Shown here piece by piece: positions 11,020-21,018 of a stretch of DNA of 64,000 bases. The stretch comes from Otatea glauca (Eukaryota; Streptophyta; Magnoliopsida; Poales; Poaceae), in NCBI GenBank assembly GCA_036346275.1, contig JAYEVK010000102.1:248001-312000 (forward strand), written 5' to 3'. The position numbers and the translations under genes are program-made. Within the stretch, counting starts at the first letter, position 1. Every line of letters starts with the position of its first letter. The notes under the pieces were generated by a model. That model saw nothing but the letters and a program-made list of their open reading frames with translations, was not told the origin of the DNA and ran no database searches.

Positions 11020-12677
11020 TGAAAGACAATGTGGAGGTCTATCCTTATTTGTGATGAGTTATTGACTATGTTTGAGCATGAGGTGCTCATGTTTGAGCTT
11101 GTTTTTAACTCTATTTTGAATTTGAAGTAATTTGAGCTATGTTTGGATTTTTCAGTACTACTGACCATGTGAGAGTGGTAGCACCAGACTTGTGGTACTA
11201 CCGGCCCTGGGGGCAGTAGCACCGGGGTTGCGGTCGGACCTAGGGGCGGTATGAATTTTCTAAAGAGTGCCTTCGCTGCAATGTTTAGGGTGTGCGGTAC
11301 TACCGGCTATGTGGGAGTGGTAGCACTAGATGTGCGTTGCTACCGACCCCAGATGGCAGTAGTACCGACTTTATGAGCGAAGTTGCAATTAAGTTTTGAA
11401 TTTGTGATGTTTATTGCATATCAATTTAGACATTGCTATGTGATGGGTTTTGACTAGGCAAGGTGCACCGGAGGTCCAAACGGTCGAAGATCGCTTGAGG
11501 ATGATCGGAGACGGAGTCGCTGCGAACCTAGGAGACAAGGAATGTATGAGATGCTAACCTGGAGCTACTCAGATCAAGGAGGGTCGTTGGATTGTGGTCT
11601 AGAGGATAGAGTAGTTAGTCATGTTAGTATGCTTTGAAAAGTGTGCAAAAACCGGTATGCTGGTGGGTTTTGGGTTAGCCCATGTATGAGTGAATGGGTC
11701 AATCCTAGCCCTTGATGGCGTTCCTTAGGGTTGAAGGAACTCATCCAAGGGTGGACGACGACTCAAGAGTAGTATAAATAAAGGGTTAAGGGTAGCTCTC
11801 CCCTCTTTGAAGGTTTTAGAGTCTTTTGTGCTCCTTTGAGATTTACCCACTTTGTTGTGAGGCTTTGTAAACCTCCCTTCCAGAAATGAAATTTTCATCT
11901 ACTCAGTTCTGAATTTACTTTCCGCATTTACATTATATCTTAAATTCAGCATTTAAATTCCGCACTTTAAACTCTTGCAATTTACTTTTCGCATATTTGG
12001 ATTAGCCTCCCTCCTTCTAAATGCTTGTGGATCTTATGCCAATGATGAATGATTGATGGATAAAACTTTTTCAGATCATATCCCAATCATTTAAGCAAAT
12101 CTTGTGTTTTTGTTGCAAGAAACCGATCTTTTGTTCTTGAGAAAAATGATTCTTGTAGATCGTGTTTGTGTGGTTATTTTCTTGTGTTCTTGCTTGCTCT
12201 GACATGGGGGAGGTTATCCATGATCATCTTGATCATCAAAACCCCACGAGCAAGCTCAAGACCAAGATTTTGGTTTTTACTCAAACTTAGTGCACTCTTC
12301 CTTCATTTCGAAAAAGGTCAGAGCTTTTACGTCAATCCTTTGGATTGAAGGTTGGAATAGGTTCCTGACCACCATAAGAAAGTGCATCTCAACTTTCATG
12401 AATCTTTGTCCGGTAGATCAAAAGTTTTGTCAAATTTGCTTTTGAGTTTTTGTGTTGTGTTCTTCCTCTGTTCATCTGGTTTGGTTCTGCTGCCCCTACG
12501 AGCGGTAGCACCGCCCCTCTGGTACTACCGCTCTGTGTTGTGGTAGCACCAGCCAGAACAGCCTTCTCTGATTTCTCTTGAGTGTTTCGTGTGAGGTTTT
12601 TGGTTGGATCTTTTTGAATGGGGAAATTTTATTTTGGATCATTCACACCCCGCTCTGATCGTCATTTCGATCCTTCA
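11020..12677 (+). mobile_element. Right LTR of Sirevirus B, followed by another internal region
   Basis: The first kilobase matches 3603-4638, with a roughly 70-bp deletion near 11448. The TATA box is at about 11772. The last 650 bp differ from the left LTR but contain the same CGGTAGCACCG-type motifs near 12500 and end in cgatccttca at 12677. A primer site and a gag start follow directly, so this LTR is a right LTR for the pol upstream and a left LTR for the fragment downstream. This is the expected product of recombination between elements. Confidence 0.65.
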
Positions 12678-12678
12678 A

Positions 12679-12690
12679 TTGGTATCAGAG
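12679..12690 (+). other. Primer binding site after right LTR B
   Basis: TTGGTATCAGAG, complementary to initiator tRNA-Met, begins immediately after the LTR tail. Confidence 0.85.
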
Positions 12691-12739
12691 TCCGGTTTTG
12701 CTCTTCCATAGATCTTGATCGGTCTTTAGAGCCATTGTT

Positions 12740-12960
12740 ATGAACAAGTATTCCACCAAGCCTCCTATCTTTTCTGGAGTTGATTTTCCCTTCTGGAAGT
12801 CAAGAATGAAGTCATACATCACTGCCTAGGGCCTCCTGATTTGGTAGAAGGTGAATCTCCTGTATGAGGTTCCTGCCGATGAAAACATCACGCCCGACAA
12901 TATGGCTGATGTTGATGCGAATGCTAAGGCAAACATGTACTTCATAAGGCATTATTGAAG
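12740..12960 (+). pseudogene. Sirevirus gag start, truncated
   Basis: ATG at 12740 opens MNKYSTKPPIFSGVDFPFW and KSRMKSYITA, the standard Copia gag N-terminus (substrate-like F-x-G-x-x-F-x-x-W-K). A stop follows within 30 codons. At 12934-12960 the sequence becomes identical to 27 bases of gag A (2367-2393) in a different frame, after which similarity fades. The gag has therefore been cut and rejoined to a fragment of a related gag. Confidence 0.65.
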
Positions 12961-13033
12961 GTAGCAGTAGATCTTGGTTCTGTGCGGCTGTTGTGCAGGT
13001 AAAAAGGAAGCAGTAGCTTTTGCAAGCAGATTT
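12961..13033. other. Unassigned host sequence of the third Copia element
   Basis: These 73 bp, together with 25319-25498 on the other side, were contiguous before element C inserted. They weakly continue gag A. No gene is recognised. Confidence 0.4.
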
Positions 13034-13451
13034 TGTTGGTTGTGATCTGTGGTTTTGAGGCTAATAGAACCGGAGATTTTGGGGGTTTTGCCCGCCATTT
13101 TCGCGCTCTGATCGAGAGCACAACCACCAGTTGGTTGCGGTTCCGTCAACCGGCGCTAGATTAAAAGGGAGAGGCTAGCGCTCGTGATTATTAACAATCT
13201 CTTGAGTTCTTGGCTCTACCCGACACTACTCGATCTACTGAGCTAGCACCCGGCAGCCGAAGCCCGTGATCATCACCGAAAGTGTTTCAGTGTTCTTCTT
13301 CTTCTTCACCGACGTTCACCTACACCGACAAAAGATCTAATGGCTACTTCGTCTTCTCTAGGTCAGTTAATCTCATGTTTTAATTTCCGCATTACGGTTT
13401 TGGTGATCATGATTTAGGCTAGTTCATGTTTTAGTTTTCCTTAGTTAGACA
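13034..13451 (+). mobile_element. Left LTR of Copia C
   Basis: Begins TGTTGGTTGTGATCTG and ends CTTAGTTAGACA. It is paired with 24897-25313 throughout, including the shared gttcttcttcttcttcacc and the terminal tagttcatgttttag. It is 418 bp long. Confidence 0.92.
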
Positions 13452-13453
13452 TT

Positions 13454-13465
13454 TGGTATCAGAGC
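13454..13465 (+). other. Primer binding site of Copia C
   Basis: TGGTATCAGAGC, an exact 12-base match to the complement of the initiator tRNA-Met 3' end, two bases after the LTR. Confidence 0.92.
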
Positions 13466-14477
13466 AGCCAAGCCTAATCTTGATCCCTTTTAGCCCGGTT
13501 TGGATCTTGTTCTTGTTGGTTAAGGGTAGATTTAGCTCGGTTTAGCACTTAGAAGGCGGTGATCTAGTGAAATCCGATCCCAAAACCCCAAATCCCGAAC
13601 CCTAATCAGTTTTTTCCCCAAAATCGAATCAAGAAAACCTAATGATCTAAGAGGGGTTTCGGGGCTTACCTTGGTCGGTCATCGTCGCCGCCTTTCCAGT
13701 CTTGCTCGCCGTTCTCCCACGGGCCTAAGCCCGCGGCCATGACTTCACGCGAGTGCGACGCCCGGTCTTCCGCTCCATCGCCTCAGCAGCATTTTTTTGG
13801 GGGTGAAAAAATGCTTAGGGTTAGGGTTTCGCGCTCGCTTCGTGGTTTTGATCCGTCTTCGCGCGATCTGGGCCGTCTATTCGTGCTCGACGCTGCCGCT
13901 TTTATGTCGGGCCGTCTGCGCGTTTCTGGGCCGCGCGTGTGTGGCTGGGCCACCGTTTGTCGATGGGCCCGGTCTGTTGTTGGGCCGCGTGTTTTTGTGT
14001 CGGGATTTAATTTTTTTAGCCCTTTTATTTTCGTTTCATTCAATCTTTTAAATTTCAGCAAAAAGCATTGTTAATTATTTATTTCCTAGGCATTAATATC
14101 CTGTTTAAATTTATGATTGATGTTTTGGGCATATTAACTAATGTGGTAATTAATTTTTCATGTGATGATTATTTATGAGCATTATCTCTAATTAAAATGG
14201 AACCAACGGGAAGTTTTGGTTAGAGATTATTATTAATGTTGAATATTGGGATTATACCATGACCATGAACATATATTGACCAATGTTGTTTATGAACATG
14301 TGTCACCCATAAGATAATTTAGTTCTTTTTGTTTTTGCCCAACGGTGATGTGAGTTAGAACTGTTAATTTTTCCTGTCATTAGCATATCATTAATCAGAC
14401 CAACTTGGGGTTAGTTTTCATGCAAGATATTTATTTTTTCTAATGTTTATTGATTATATTTTGTTTTTGATTCAGCC
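13466..14477 (+). other. Untranslated leader of Copia C
   Basis: One kilobase between primer site and gag. The part at 13670-14010 is GC-rich and open in several frames on both strands, which is a composition effect; the rest is AT-rich. No domain is recognised. Confidence 0.5.
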
Positions 14478-15335
14478 ATGAACAACACTAATGTTGCCTC
14501 TTACGTAAATGGCATTGAGCAGCTGACTGGAACAAATTTTTCCTCTTGGAAGGAGAAAATTTTGATTGTCCTTGGAGTCATGGATTTGGACTATGCATTA
14601 CGTGAGGACACTCCCGTAGCTCCTTCCGCTGAAGATGAGAGTTTCACTGAGAAAAAAAAACTCTATGACTTAACAGCGAAAAAGTGGGGCGATCCAACCG
14701 CATGTCCCTAACGATTATGAAGAGCACAATTTCTGTTGGGATAAGGGGAGCAATCCCTGAATTTGACAACGCTAAGAGATACTTGGCCTCAGTCGAGGAG
14801 CAATTCAAGGGCTCTTCAAAAGTATATGCCAGTACTTTAATTATGAAAATGCTCACCACTAAGTATGAAGGCTCCAGCAGTGTTCGTGAGTATATCATAA
14901 TGATGACTGATATGGCTGCTAAACTTAAGGGCATGGACATGGCTATTTCTGATAGTTTCTTAGTCCATTTTATTATGACCTCCCTCCCTTCTAAGTATAA
15001 TGCATTTAAGATTAATTATAATACTCAGAAGGAACAGTAGACCATGAGCGAGTTGATCGCCATGTGTGTCTAGGAGGAGAGAATAAAGGCTGAAAGAAAG
15101 GACCATGTTTAGCGAATGAAAATTCCAAGGGGACTCTAAGCCTAAGAAGAAGCTGCATTTCTCCCCTAAGGCTGAGTCAAGCAAATCAAAGCCAAAGGAG
15201 AAAGCCCTTGCTGCATCTAACTCTACTTCTTCTGATGGGCTCATCTGTCGCTTCTGCAAAAATAGTGTGCACATTCAGAAGGATTGTGTGGGCTTCATGA
15301 AGTGGCTCGCTAAGAAGGGTAACGATATAATTTCT
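14478..15335 (+). pseudogene. Copia C gag, frameshifted
   Basis: ATG at 14478 gives MNNTNVASYVNGIEQLTGTN, with FSSWKEKI as the conserved gag N-terminal core. The frame shifts near 14690 and continues to 15040, encoding the UBN2-like helical part (FKGSSKVYASTLIMKM, SVREYI, LPSKYNAFKI). After further breaks a single zinc knuckle CRFCKNSVHIQKDC appears near 15250, where the consensus has Gly-His before the last residues. Protease follows, as in a gag-pol polyprotein. At least two frameshifts and several stops make it non-functional as read. Confidence 0.8.
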
Positions 15336-15375
15336 AATGTTGATGAAACCCTTTATGCTGATTTTCCCCTAATAC

Positions 15376-17555
15376 CTGGTGGATTGATTCTGGTGTCACT
15401 GTGCACGTTTCTAATTCATTGCAGGGATTCCTCACCGTGAGGACACTAAGAAAAGGGGAGCGAAGTCTTAGAGTTGCTAATGGAAATGAGGTTGAAGTTG
15501 AAGCCGTTGGCACACTACCATTAGCATTAGATAGTGACTTCACCCTTCATTTGAATAATGTTGTTTATGTTCCTACCATGAGGAGGAACCTTATTTTCAT
15601 TTCTCTATTGGATGATGATGGATACATTTGTATTTTTGGGAACAATAAATGCATTGTGAGTTTTAATTCCAATAATGTTAGTCTCGCGACTCGATGAGAT
15701 AAACTTTATATGCTTCCTCTCTCTAAATTCCCTGTGTCAATGAATGTGTGTGATGTCACCAATAAGCGAAAGAGAAGTTTAGGCGATGAGACTTCATCGA
15801 AATCGTGGAACTGTCGTTTAGGTCACATTTCGAATGGGAGAATGGAATGTCTCGTTAAGGAAGAGATACTCTATTCATTAGACTTCTCTGACGGGGACCA
15901 ATGTATTGATTGTATTAAGGAGAAATATGTAAAACAAATTAAGAAAGGAGCCACACGAAGCACAAGAATCTTCACTAATACATGTGGTCTATTTCCTGTA
16001 ACTTTAGTGGATGGGTATGACTCCTTTATCACATTCACTCATGATTTCTCCCATTATAGTTATATTTTTCTCATTCGTGATCGATCTGAATTACTCGATA
16101 AGTTTAAAATATTGAAGGCTGGAGTAGAAAATCAACATAATTTGAAGATTAAGGTAGTAAGATCATATCATAGAGGAGAATATTATGGGAGACACGCTCC
16201 TTATGGACAAATTCCTGGTCCATTTGCTAAGTTTCTTTCAGAAAATGGCATAATAGCCTAGTATTCAACACCTGGTGAACCTCAGAAAATAGTGTAGCTG
16301 AAAGACGCAACTGCACCCTTATGGATATGGTGCGTAGCATGATGAGTTACTCCAGTTTACCAATTTGTTTGTGGATTGAAGCATTAAAGACAGCCGAACA
16401 TATACTTAATCGGGTCTCCAGTAAATCTGTGTCTAAGACACCTTATGAATTATGGACTAGGAGGAAACCGAGCTTAAGATACTTATGTATGTGGGGTTGT
16501 CCTGCTGAAGCTAAAGTCTTTAATCCACATATTGGCAAATTAGATCCTAAAACAGTAAGTTCCCATTTTATTAGATATCCTGAAAGATCTAAGGGGTATC
16601 AATTTTATTGTCCAGATCATATCACTAAGTTTGTGAAAACCCGACATGCTGTATTCTTAGAGAATGATGAAATCAGTGCGAGCTCAGAGGCTAGGAAAAT
16701 AGATCTTGAGAAGATTCGGACTTATGTTCCATTACCGATAATCTAAGAGATTATTCTTCATGTGCCTCATACAGTTACACCTCCACCTGAGAATCCTGGA
16801 GTTGAGCCCCCCTGAGGATTCTGGGATGAACAATACAGCACCTAATGATGAGCCTCATTAGCCCCCTGTGATAACTAATGAACCACTAAGGAGATCACAG
16901 CGGGACAGGAGATCTGCTATCCCGAATGACTATGTCATATACATGAATGAAGATGTAAATGACATAGGGAAGGTATACATGAATGAAGATTTAAGGAGGC
17001 TATGATGACTAAGGATTCATCCAAGTGGCTTGAGGCCATGCAGGATGAAATAAAGTCTATGAGCATTAATGACGTCTGGGATCTAGTAGAAATTTCTAAT
17101 GGAGTCAAGACAATAGGTTGTAGATGGGTCTATAAAACTAAGCATGACTCTAAGGGAAATATCGAAAGATTCAAGGCAAGACTTGTAGCAAAAGTGTTTA
17201 CACAAAGAGAGGGGATTGATTATGTTGATACTTTCTCTCCCATCTCAAAGAAAGATTTACTGAGAATTGTCACGGCACTTATGGCTTATTATGGCTTAGA
17301 GTTGCATCAGGTGGATGTTAAAAGTGCATTCCTTAATGGTGACTTGCATGAGAATGTTTACATGACTCAACCGGAAGGTTTTGTCGTAGAAGGCAAGGAA
17401 CATATGGGATATCGACTTAAGAAATCCATCTATGGGCTAAAACAAGCGACTAGACAATGGTACATTAAGTTCAATGAGACCATAAGAAATTTAGGTTTCA
17501 AAGAAAATGAAGTGGATAATTGCATATACATTAAGACTAAGGGGAGCAAATTTAC
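15376..17555 (+). pseudogene. Copia C pol, first part: protease, integrase, start of RT
   Basis: The protease has WIDSGVTVHVSN near 15380. Pre-integrase has a histidine pair (LGHIS) and CIDCIKEK. The integrase core is recognisable from 15980 but damaged: the first catalytic Asp is Asn (NTCG for DICG), the second motif reads RSYHRGEY where the family has S-D-R-G-G-E-Y, and the NSVAERRN glutamate motif (about 16293) is reached only after a stop and a frame change. Reverse transcriptase (from 17002) is the best kept, with CRWVYKTKHD, ARLVAK, HQVDVKSAFLNGDL and YGLKQATRQWY. It stops at the insertion at 17556 and resumes at 23724 (next part). Confidence 0.88.
17551..17555 (+). repeat. Target duplication TTTAC, left copy
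   Basis: TTTAC at 17551-17555 and 23719-23723 flanks the TG...CA insertion. Removing the insertion and one TTTAC restores the RT reading across the joint into FYVDDILLA. Confidence 0.88.
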
Positions 17556-17714
17556 TGTAGCGACCCTCCTTTTTGGTACAGAATACCAAGAAGGATGATC
17601 TATGTGCATACAGTACTAGTCCCATGATCAGTGGCTAGTACGCACATTTACAACAATTGGAATCATAGCCATGAACAATATTATTAAAGAGGAAGCTATT
17701 GATACAGTGTAGTC

Positions 17715-17924
17715 TTACAATTCAAAGTATATTGTAGCGGAAGAATCAAAAGTCTTGTAGTGTGCCGCCCATCCAACACTCATGCAATTGACAAGGCATA
17801 AACCCAAGAAAAACATGCTAAGATAATCCCCGCAACCTGCGTCAAAATATATGTCATCTGGAGGTTCACTATCTTCACCTAAAACCAACAAATAAGCAAG
17901 GGTGAGTACTTTCGTACTCAACAA
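17715..17924 (-). other. Small LTR reading frame with a conserved D-x-Y/F-x-A-C-G patch
   Basis: A 69-codon open frame on the LTR's sense strand includes VLTLAYLL and DDIYFDAGCGDY. The Gypsy LTR frames at 49114-49362 and 57086-57409 contain VDYDFYACGYDEG at the equivalent place, about 350 bp before the LTR end. Whether it is translated is unknown. Confidence 0.4.
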
Positions 17925-19454
17925 GACTTAAGGTGGTATTTGCAAATGCAATAATGCAGGCTGTGTCAAAGGAGGCTTCTACGGTTAGTTTGCATAAAGC
18001 ATAATTTGATTTGTAAATCAAGTTGTAATTTGTAAAACGAAATTTGTAAAAGCAAGTTTTTCTGATATGAAAGTAACAAGTAAAGCATAAGTAATAACTC
18101 ACAGTCCTCCACGACGTGAGCATCGAGACATCCAATTCCTACCAACACCATTCTTTGCCAACACGAGGCAAACCGATGAAACCAAACCTTTTTTAAAAAT
18201 AATAAAACATCTAACTATGAGATGACTTTACAAGTGCCCTTGACCGCGGGCACGGCTAATCGATTAGTTTTACATTCTACAGAGGTGTACACTTTTACCC
18301 ACAAGAAATGATTAGCTCTTTGTGCAAGCTATTAGCACACTTCCTTTGGTGTGCCGCAGAGCGATCATAACATAACCGTTACATTACCTAGCCCTAACTT
18401 TGCACCAGCCCGGTGACATCAAACCCTTGCTATGGAGGTAGAAACACACACCCAAGACATAATATCATTCACACAATAACCCCGGTAGCATAACCCTGCC
18501 ACACACGTTTCTTTCCATAGCAAGATGTACACAGTTGTATCAGCAAACATTATTCTCAACACCTCGGTGTGCGTGCCCCTTCGGGCAAACTTATACCAGA
18601 GTATCCGTACTACTACAGCCTTCCAATGTGCAAAGCTAGTTCTAAGTAACTTGTCCCATACCAGCATTTATGGTCGTACGTATTTCTTGGCCTAAAAATA
18701 ACCCATAGTTCGATCTTTAATCTGACATGGGCGATAATCTCCCCCTACACTACGTGCAACACTTGCACCTCCGGCTATTGCCGATAATTGCCCACATCAA
18801 AACCATAGTTTTGTTTTGAGTTTTTATACCAAAATACCAGTAACCATCATCATGTCTCAATATACCAAAGTTTGATATGATCAGTTTATCCAACTTATTC
18901 ATCCCAAATCTAAAGCATGGCTAAGCAGGATCATTATTCATCGCTTATACCCAAATTGACATCATATATTGTCTATCCTTAATTCTAGGGTTATCAAAGT
19001 TCACATGTCTATACTTATCTAGGAAGTTCCATGAGATAGGGTTATAACTACCAGTACCACAAAGTAGCAAATTTACAGAAAATAATCGCATGCATAAATT
19101 GATTTAATAAAACAAAATAAAAATTAAAATACTGGGATCAATATGATCAAAGGGGGTGCTTTCCTTGCTTGTTCATTTCAGTCGTGAAGTCAGAGTCGAC
19201 TGTCACAGACTCTGGAACGTCGGAGTCTACACGTAGTTCAATGAAAATATAGCAAATAACAACTTTTAAATAGGGCAAAAAAATCAGATAGAAAATCAAA
19301 TAGAAATCTACTACACAAAACGTGTGTGATTTCGGTTTAGAGTTTCTTGATTGCATGTGTTTTGTTTCGAATTCGAGACGCAAAAATTATTTGGTTTTAT
19401 AAAATTGAGATAGAAACTATCTTATGGTAAGTCATGTTCATAAGTACTTCTGTA

Positions 19455-20116
19455 TTTTAAATTAATTTAGAGAAAATAAAATCTAGAATTGTTTTCCCCC
19501 TTCTCTCTTTCTCAGCCCATTTTCTTTTATTTTTATTTTGGGCACGACAAGAAATATATATTGTTTCATCATATTGTTTTAACTGTATATATATCTCTAT
19601 TTATTTTATTTTTCTTTATATATATATTTAACCCGGCCAGGCTGGCCCATTACTTCGGCCCAATCGGCCCAGCCGAATCCCGACCTATCTAACCCTAGCT
19701 ACCCTCTTTCTCTCTCTCTTCACTCACCTCCAGCAACCGCACCTTCTCTCTCACACCCTCGTCGCCCTCTCTTTCTCTCCCGACCGATCGCCCCCTTCCT
19801 TCCTCGCCACTGTCGCTTCTCTGAGTCGCGCTCTCTCCTTTCCCCAGCTTCTTCTCCTTACCGCTTCTCCCGAGCGCATCCCCCTCTGCAGCCAAGCGTC
19901 GGCGCCACCCTCTCCTTTGCGCTGCCGCATCTAATCTTCCTCCGCGTGCTGCCGGCGCCTTCTACTGCGATAGGCGCCACCGTCGGCCCTTGGTTCTGCA
20001 TCGCCCTTAGACCTGCCGCCGCCCCGCTGGTTCTCCTCCCCGACTCCACACAGTGTCGCCTCTCTCGTCTGCCAAGACCCAAGCATGGTGAGCCCCATCT
20101 CCCCTTTCTCTCTCTC
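19455..20116 (+). other. GC-rich, plus-sense promoter-like block
   Basis: An AT-rich stretch with TATA runs (19555-19630) is followed by cggcccaatcggcccagccg, aaccctag, and pyrimidine-rich sequence with many tctctc runs. The composition resembles the promoter and leader parts of the Gypsy LTRs at 46850 and 54900, but in the plus orientation. No convincing gene is present. Confidence 0.45.
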
Positions 20117-21010
20117 TAGACATGAAAGCAGAACGAAAACGGTCTGTAAATGGCCGTTCCGTTTCCGTTTCCATATCTTTTACCGGTAAAAGAAACGAAA
20201 TCAGAAACTCCGGAAATGGATACAAAAACGAATAATGACGAAAACGGATGCGGAACGAAACAGAGCGGATACGAAAAGGAAAGTGGAAAATTCTACAAGA
20301 ACGTAGTACATGATCACAATATACATGACCGCAAAAACAATGTAACACATTCCACCTAAAAGGCAGATATAAGAACAATGTTATATTCACTGGTATCACT
20401 AGAAAGTTTTTTCTCAAGTTTGTCATTTGAAGGTTCGCTATTTGTCCCCCAGATCAGACCATCATGTCCTCCTACATATCATTATCATCGACATCCTCTT
20501 GCTCCTCCAACTATAAAGATGTAATACCCTAAAATTTGCATATTATTGTTCAATGTTCATTTATGATTTTCTGAGATTTATCCTGGATTTTCTGGAGTTT
20601 ATAAATACAATTTTGCTATTTTTCAGATTTATATAATTAATTTATTCATGAAAAATGAAGGCAAAATTATGCTAGAAATAATTTTCCTAGGTTCAAAACG
20701 TTCCAAAGTATTTTTGAGATTTTTTTTTCAAAATTTTTGAACTCTATTTGATATTCTATAAACTCATTTGTATTTTTGAAATTATTTTAATTCGAAAATA
20801 AATGTAAATTCTCCATTCTCCTTTTTAGGCCAAGTGAGCTAAGTTTCCGACGGAATTTTCGGTTTCACTTATACGGAATTTCCGATTCCGTTTTCGTTTT
20901 CGGCGGAAATTACTCTCCCGTTTTCGTTTCTGACAAAAATTTCATCTATTTTTCGTTTCCGTTTCCGAAAGAAGACTTCGTTTCCGTTTGCGTTTTCGTT
21001 TTCACCCCTG
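20117..21010. mobile_element. Non-autonomous hAT (Ac-like) element
   Basis: The left end TAGACATGAAAGCAGAAC and the reverse of the right end CAGGGGTGAAAACGAAAAC resemble Ac/Ds-type ends (CAGGG-TGAAA). Subterminal regions on both sides are rich in gaaacggaaacg and its reverse. The flanks are TCTCTCTC on both sides (20109-20116 and 21011-21018), as expected for an 8-bp hAT duplication, though the simple repeat makes this less decisive. No transposase is encoded. The centre (20519-20830) begins tgtaataccctaaaattt, like a Gypsy LTR start, so the element has itself taken up an LTR fragment. Confidence 0.7.
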
Positions 21011-21018
21011 TCTCTCTC

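Noticed and set aside
13739..14074. Open frames on both strands in the Copia C leader
   Set aside because: GC-rich non-coding leader between primer site and gag; no recognisable protein.
20150..20359. 69-codon frame inside the hAT element
   Set aside because: Formed by the gaaacg-type subterminal repeats; no transposase motif.
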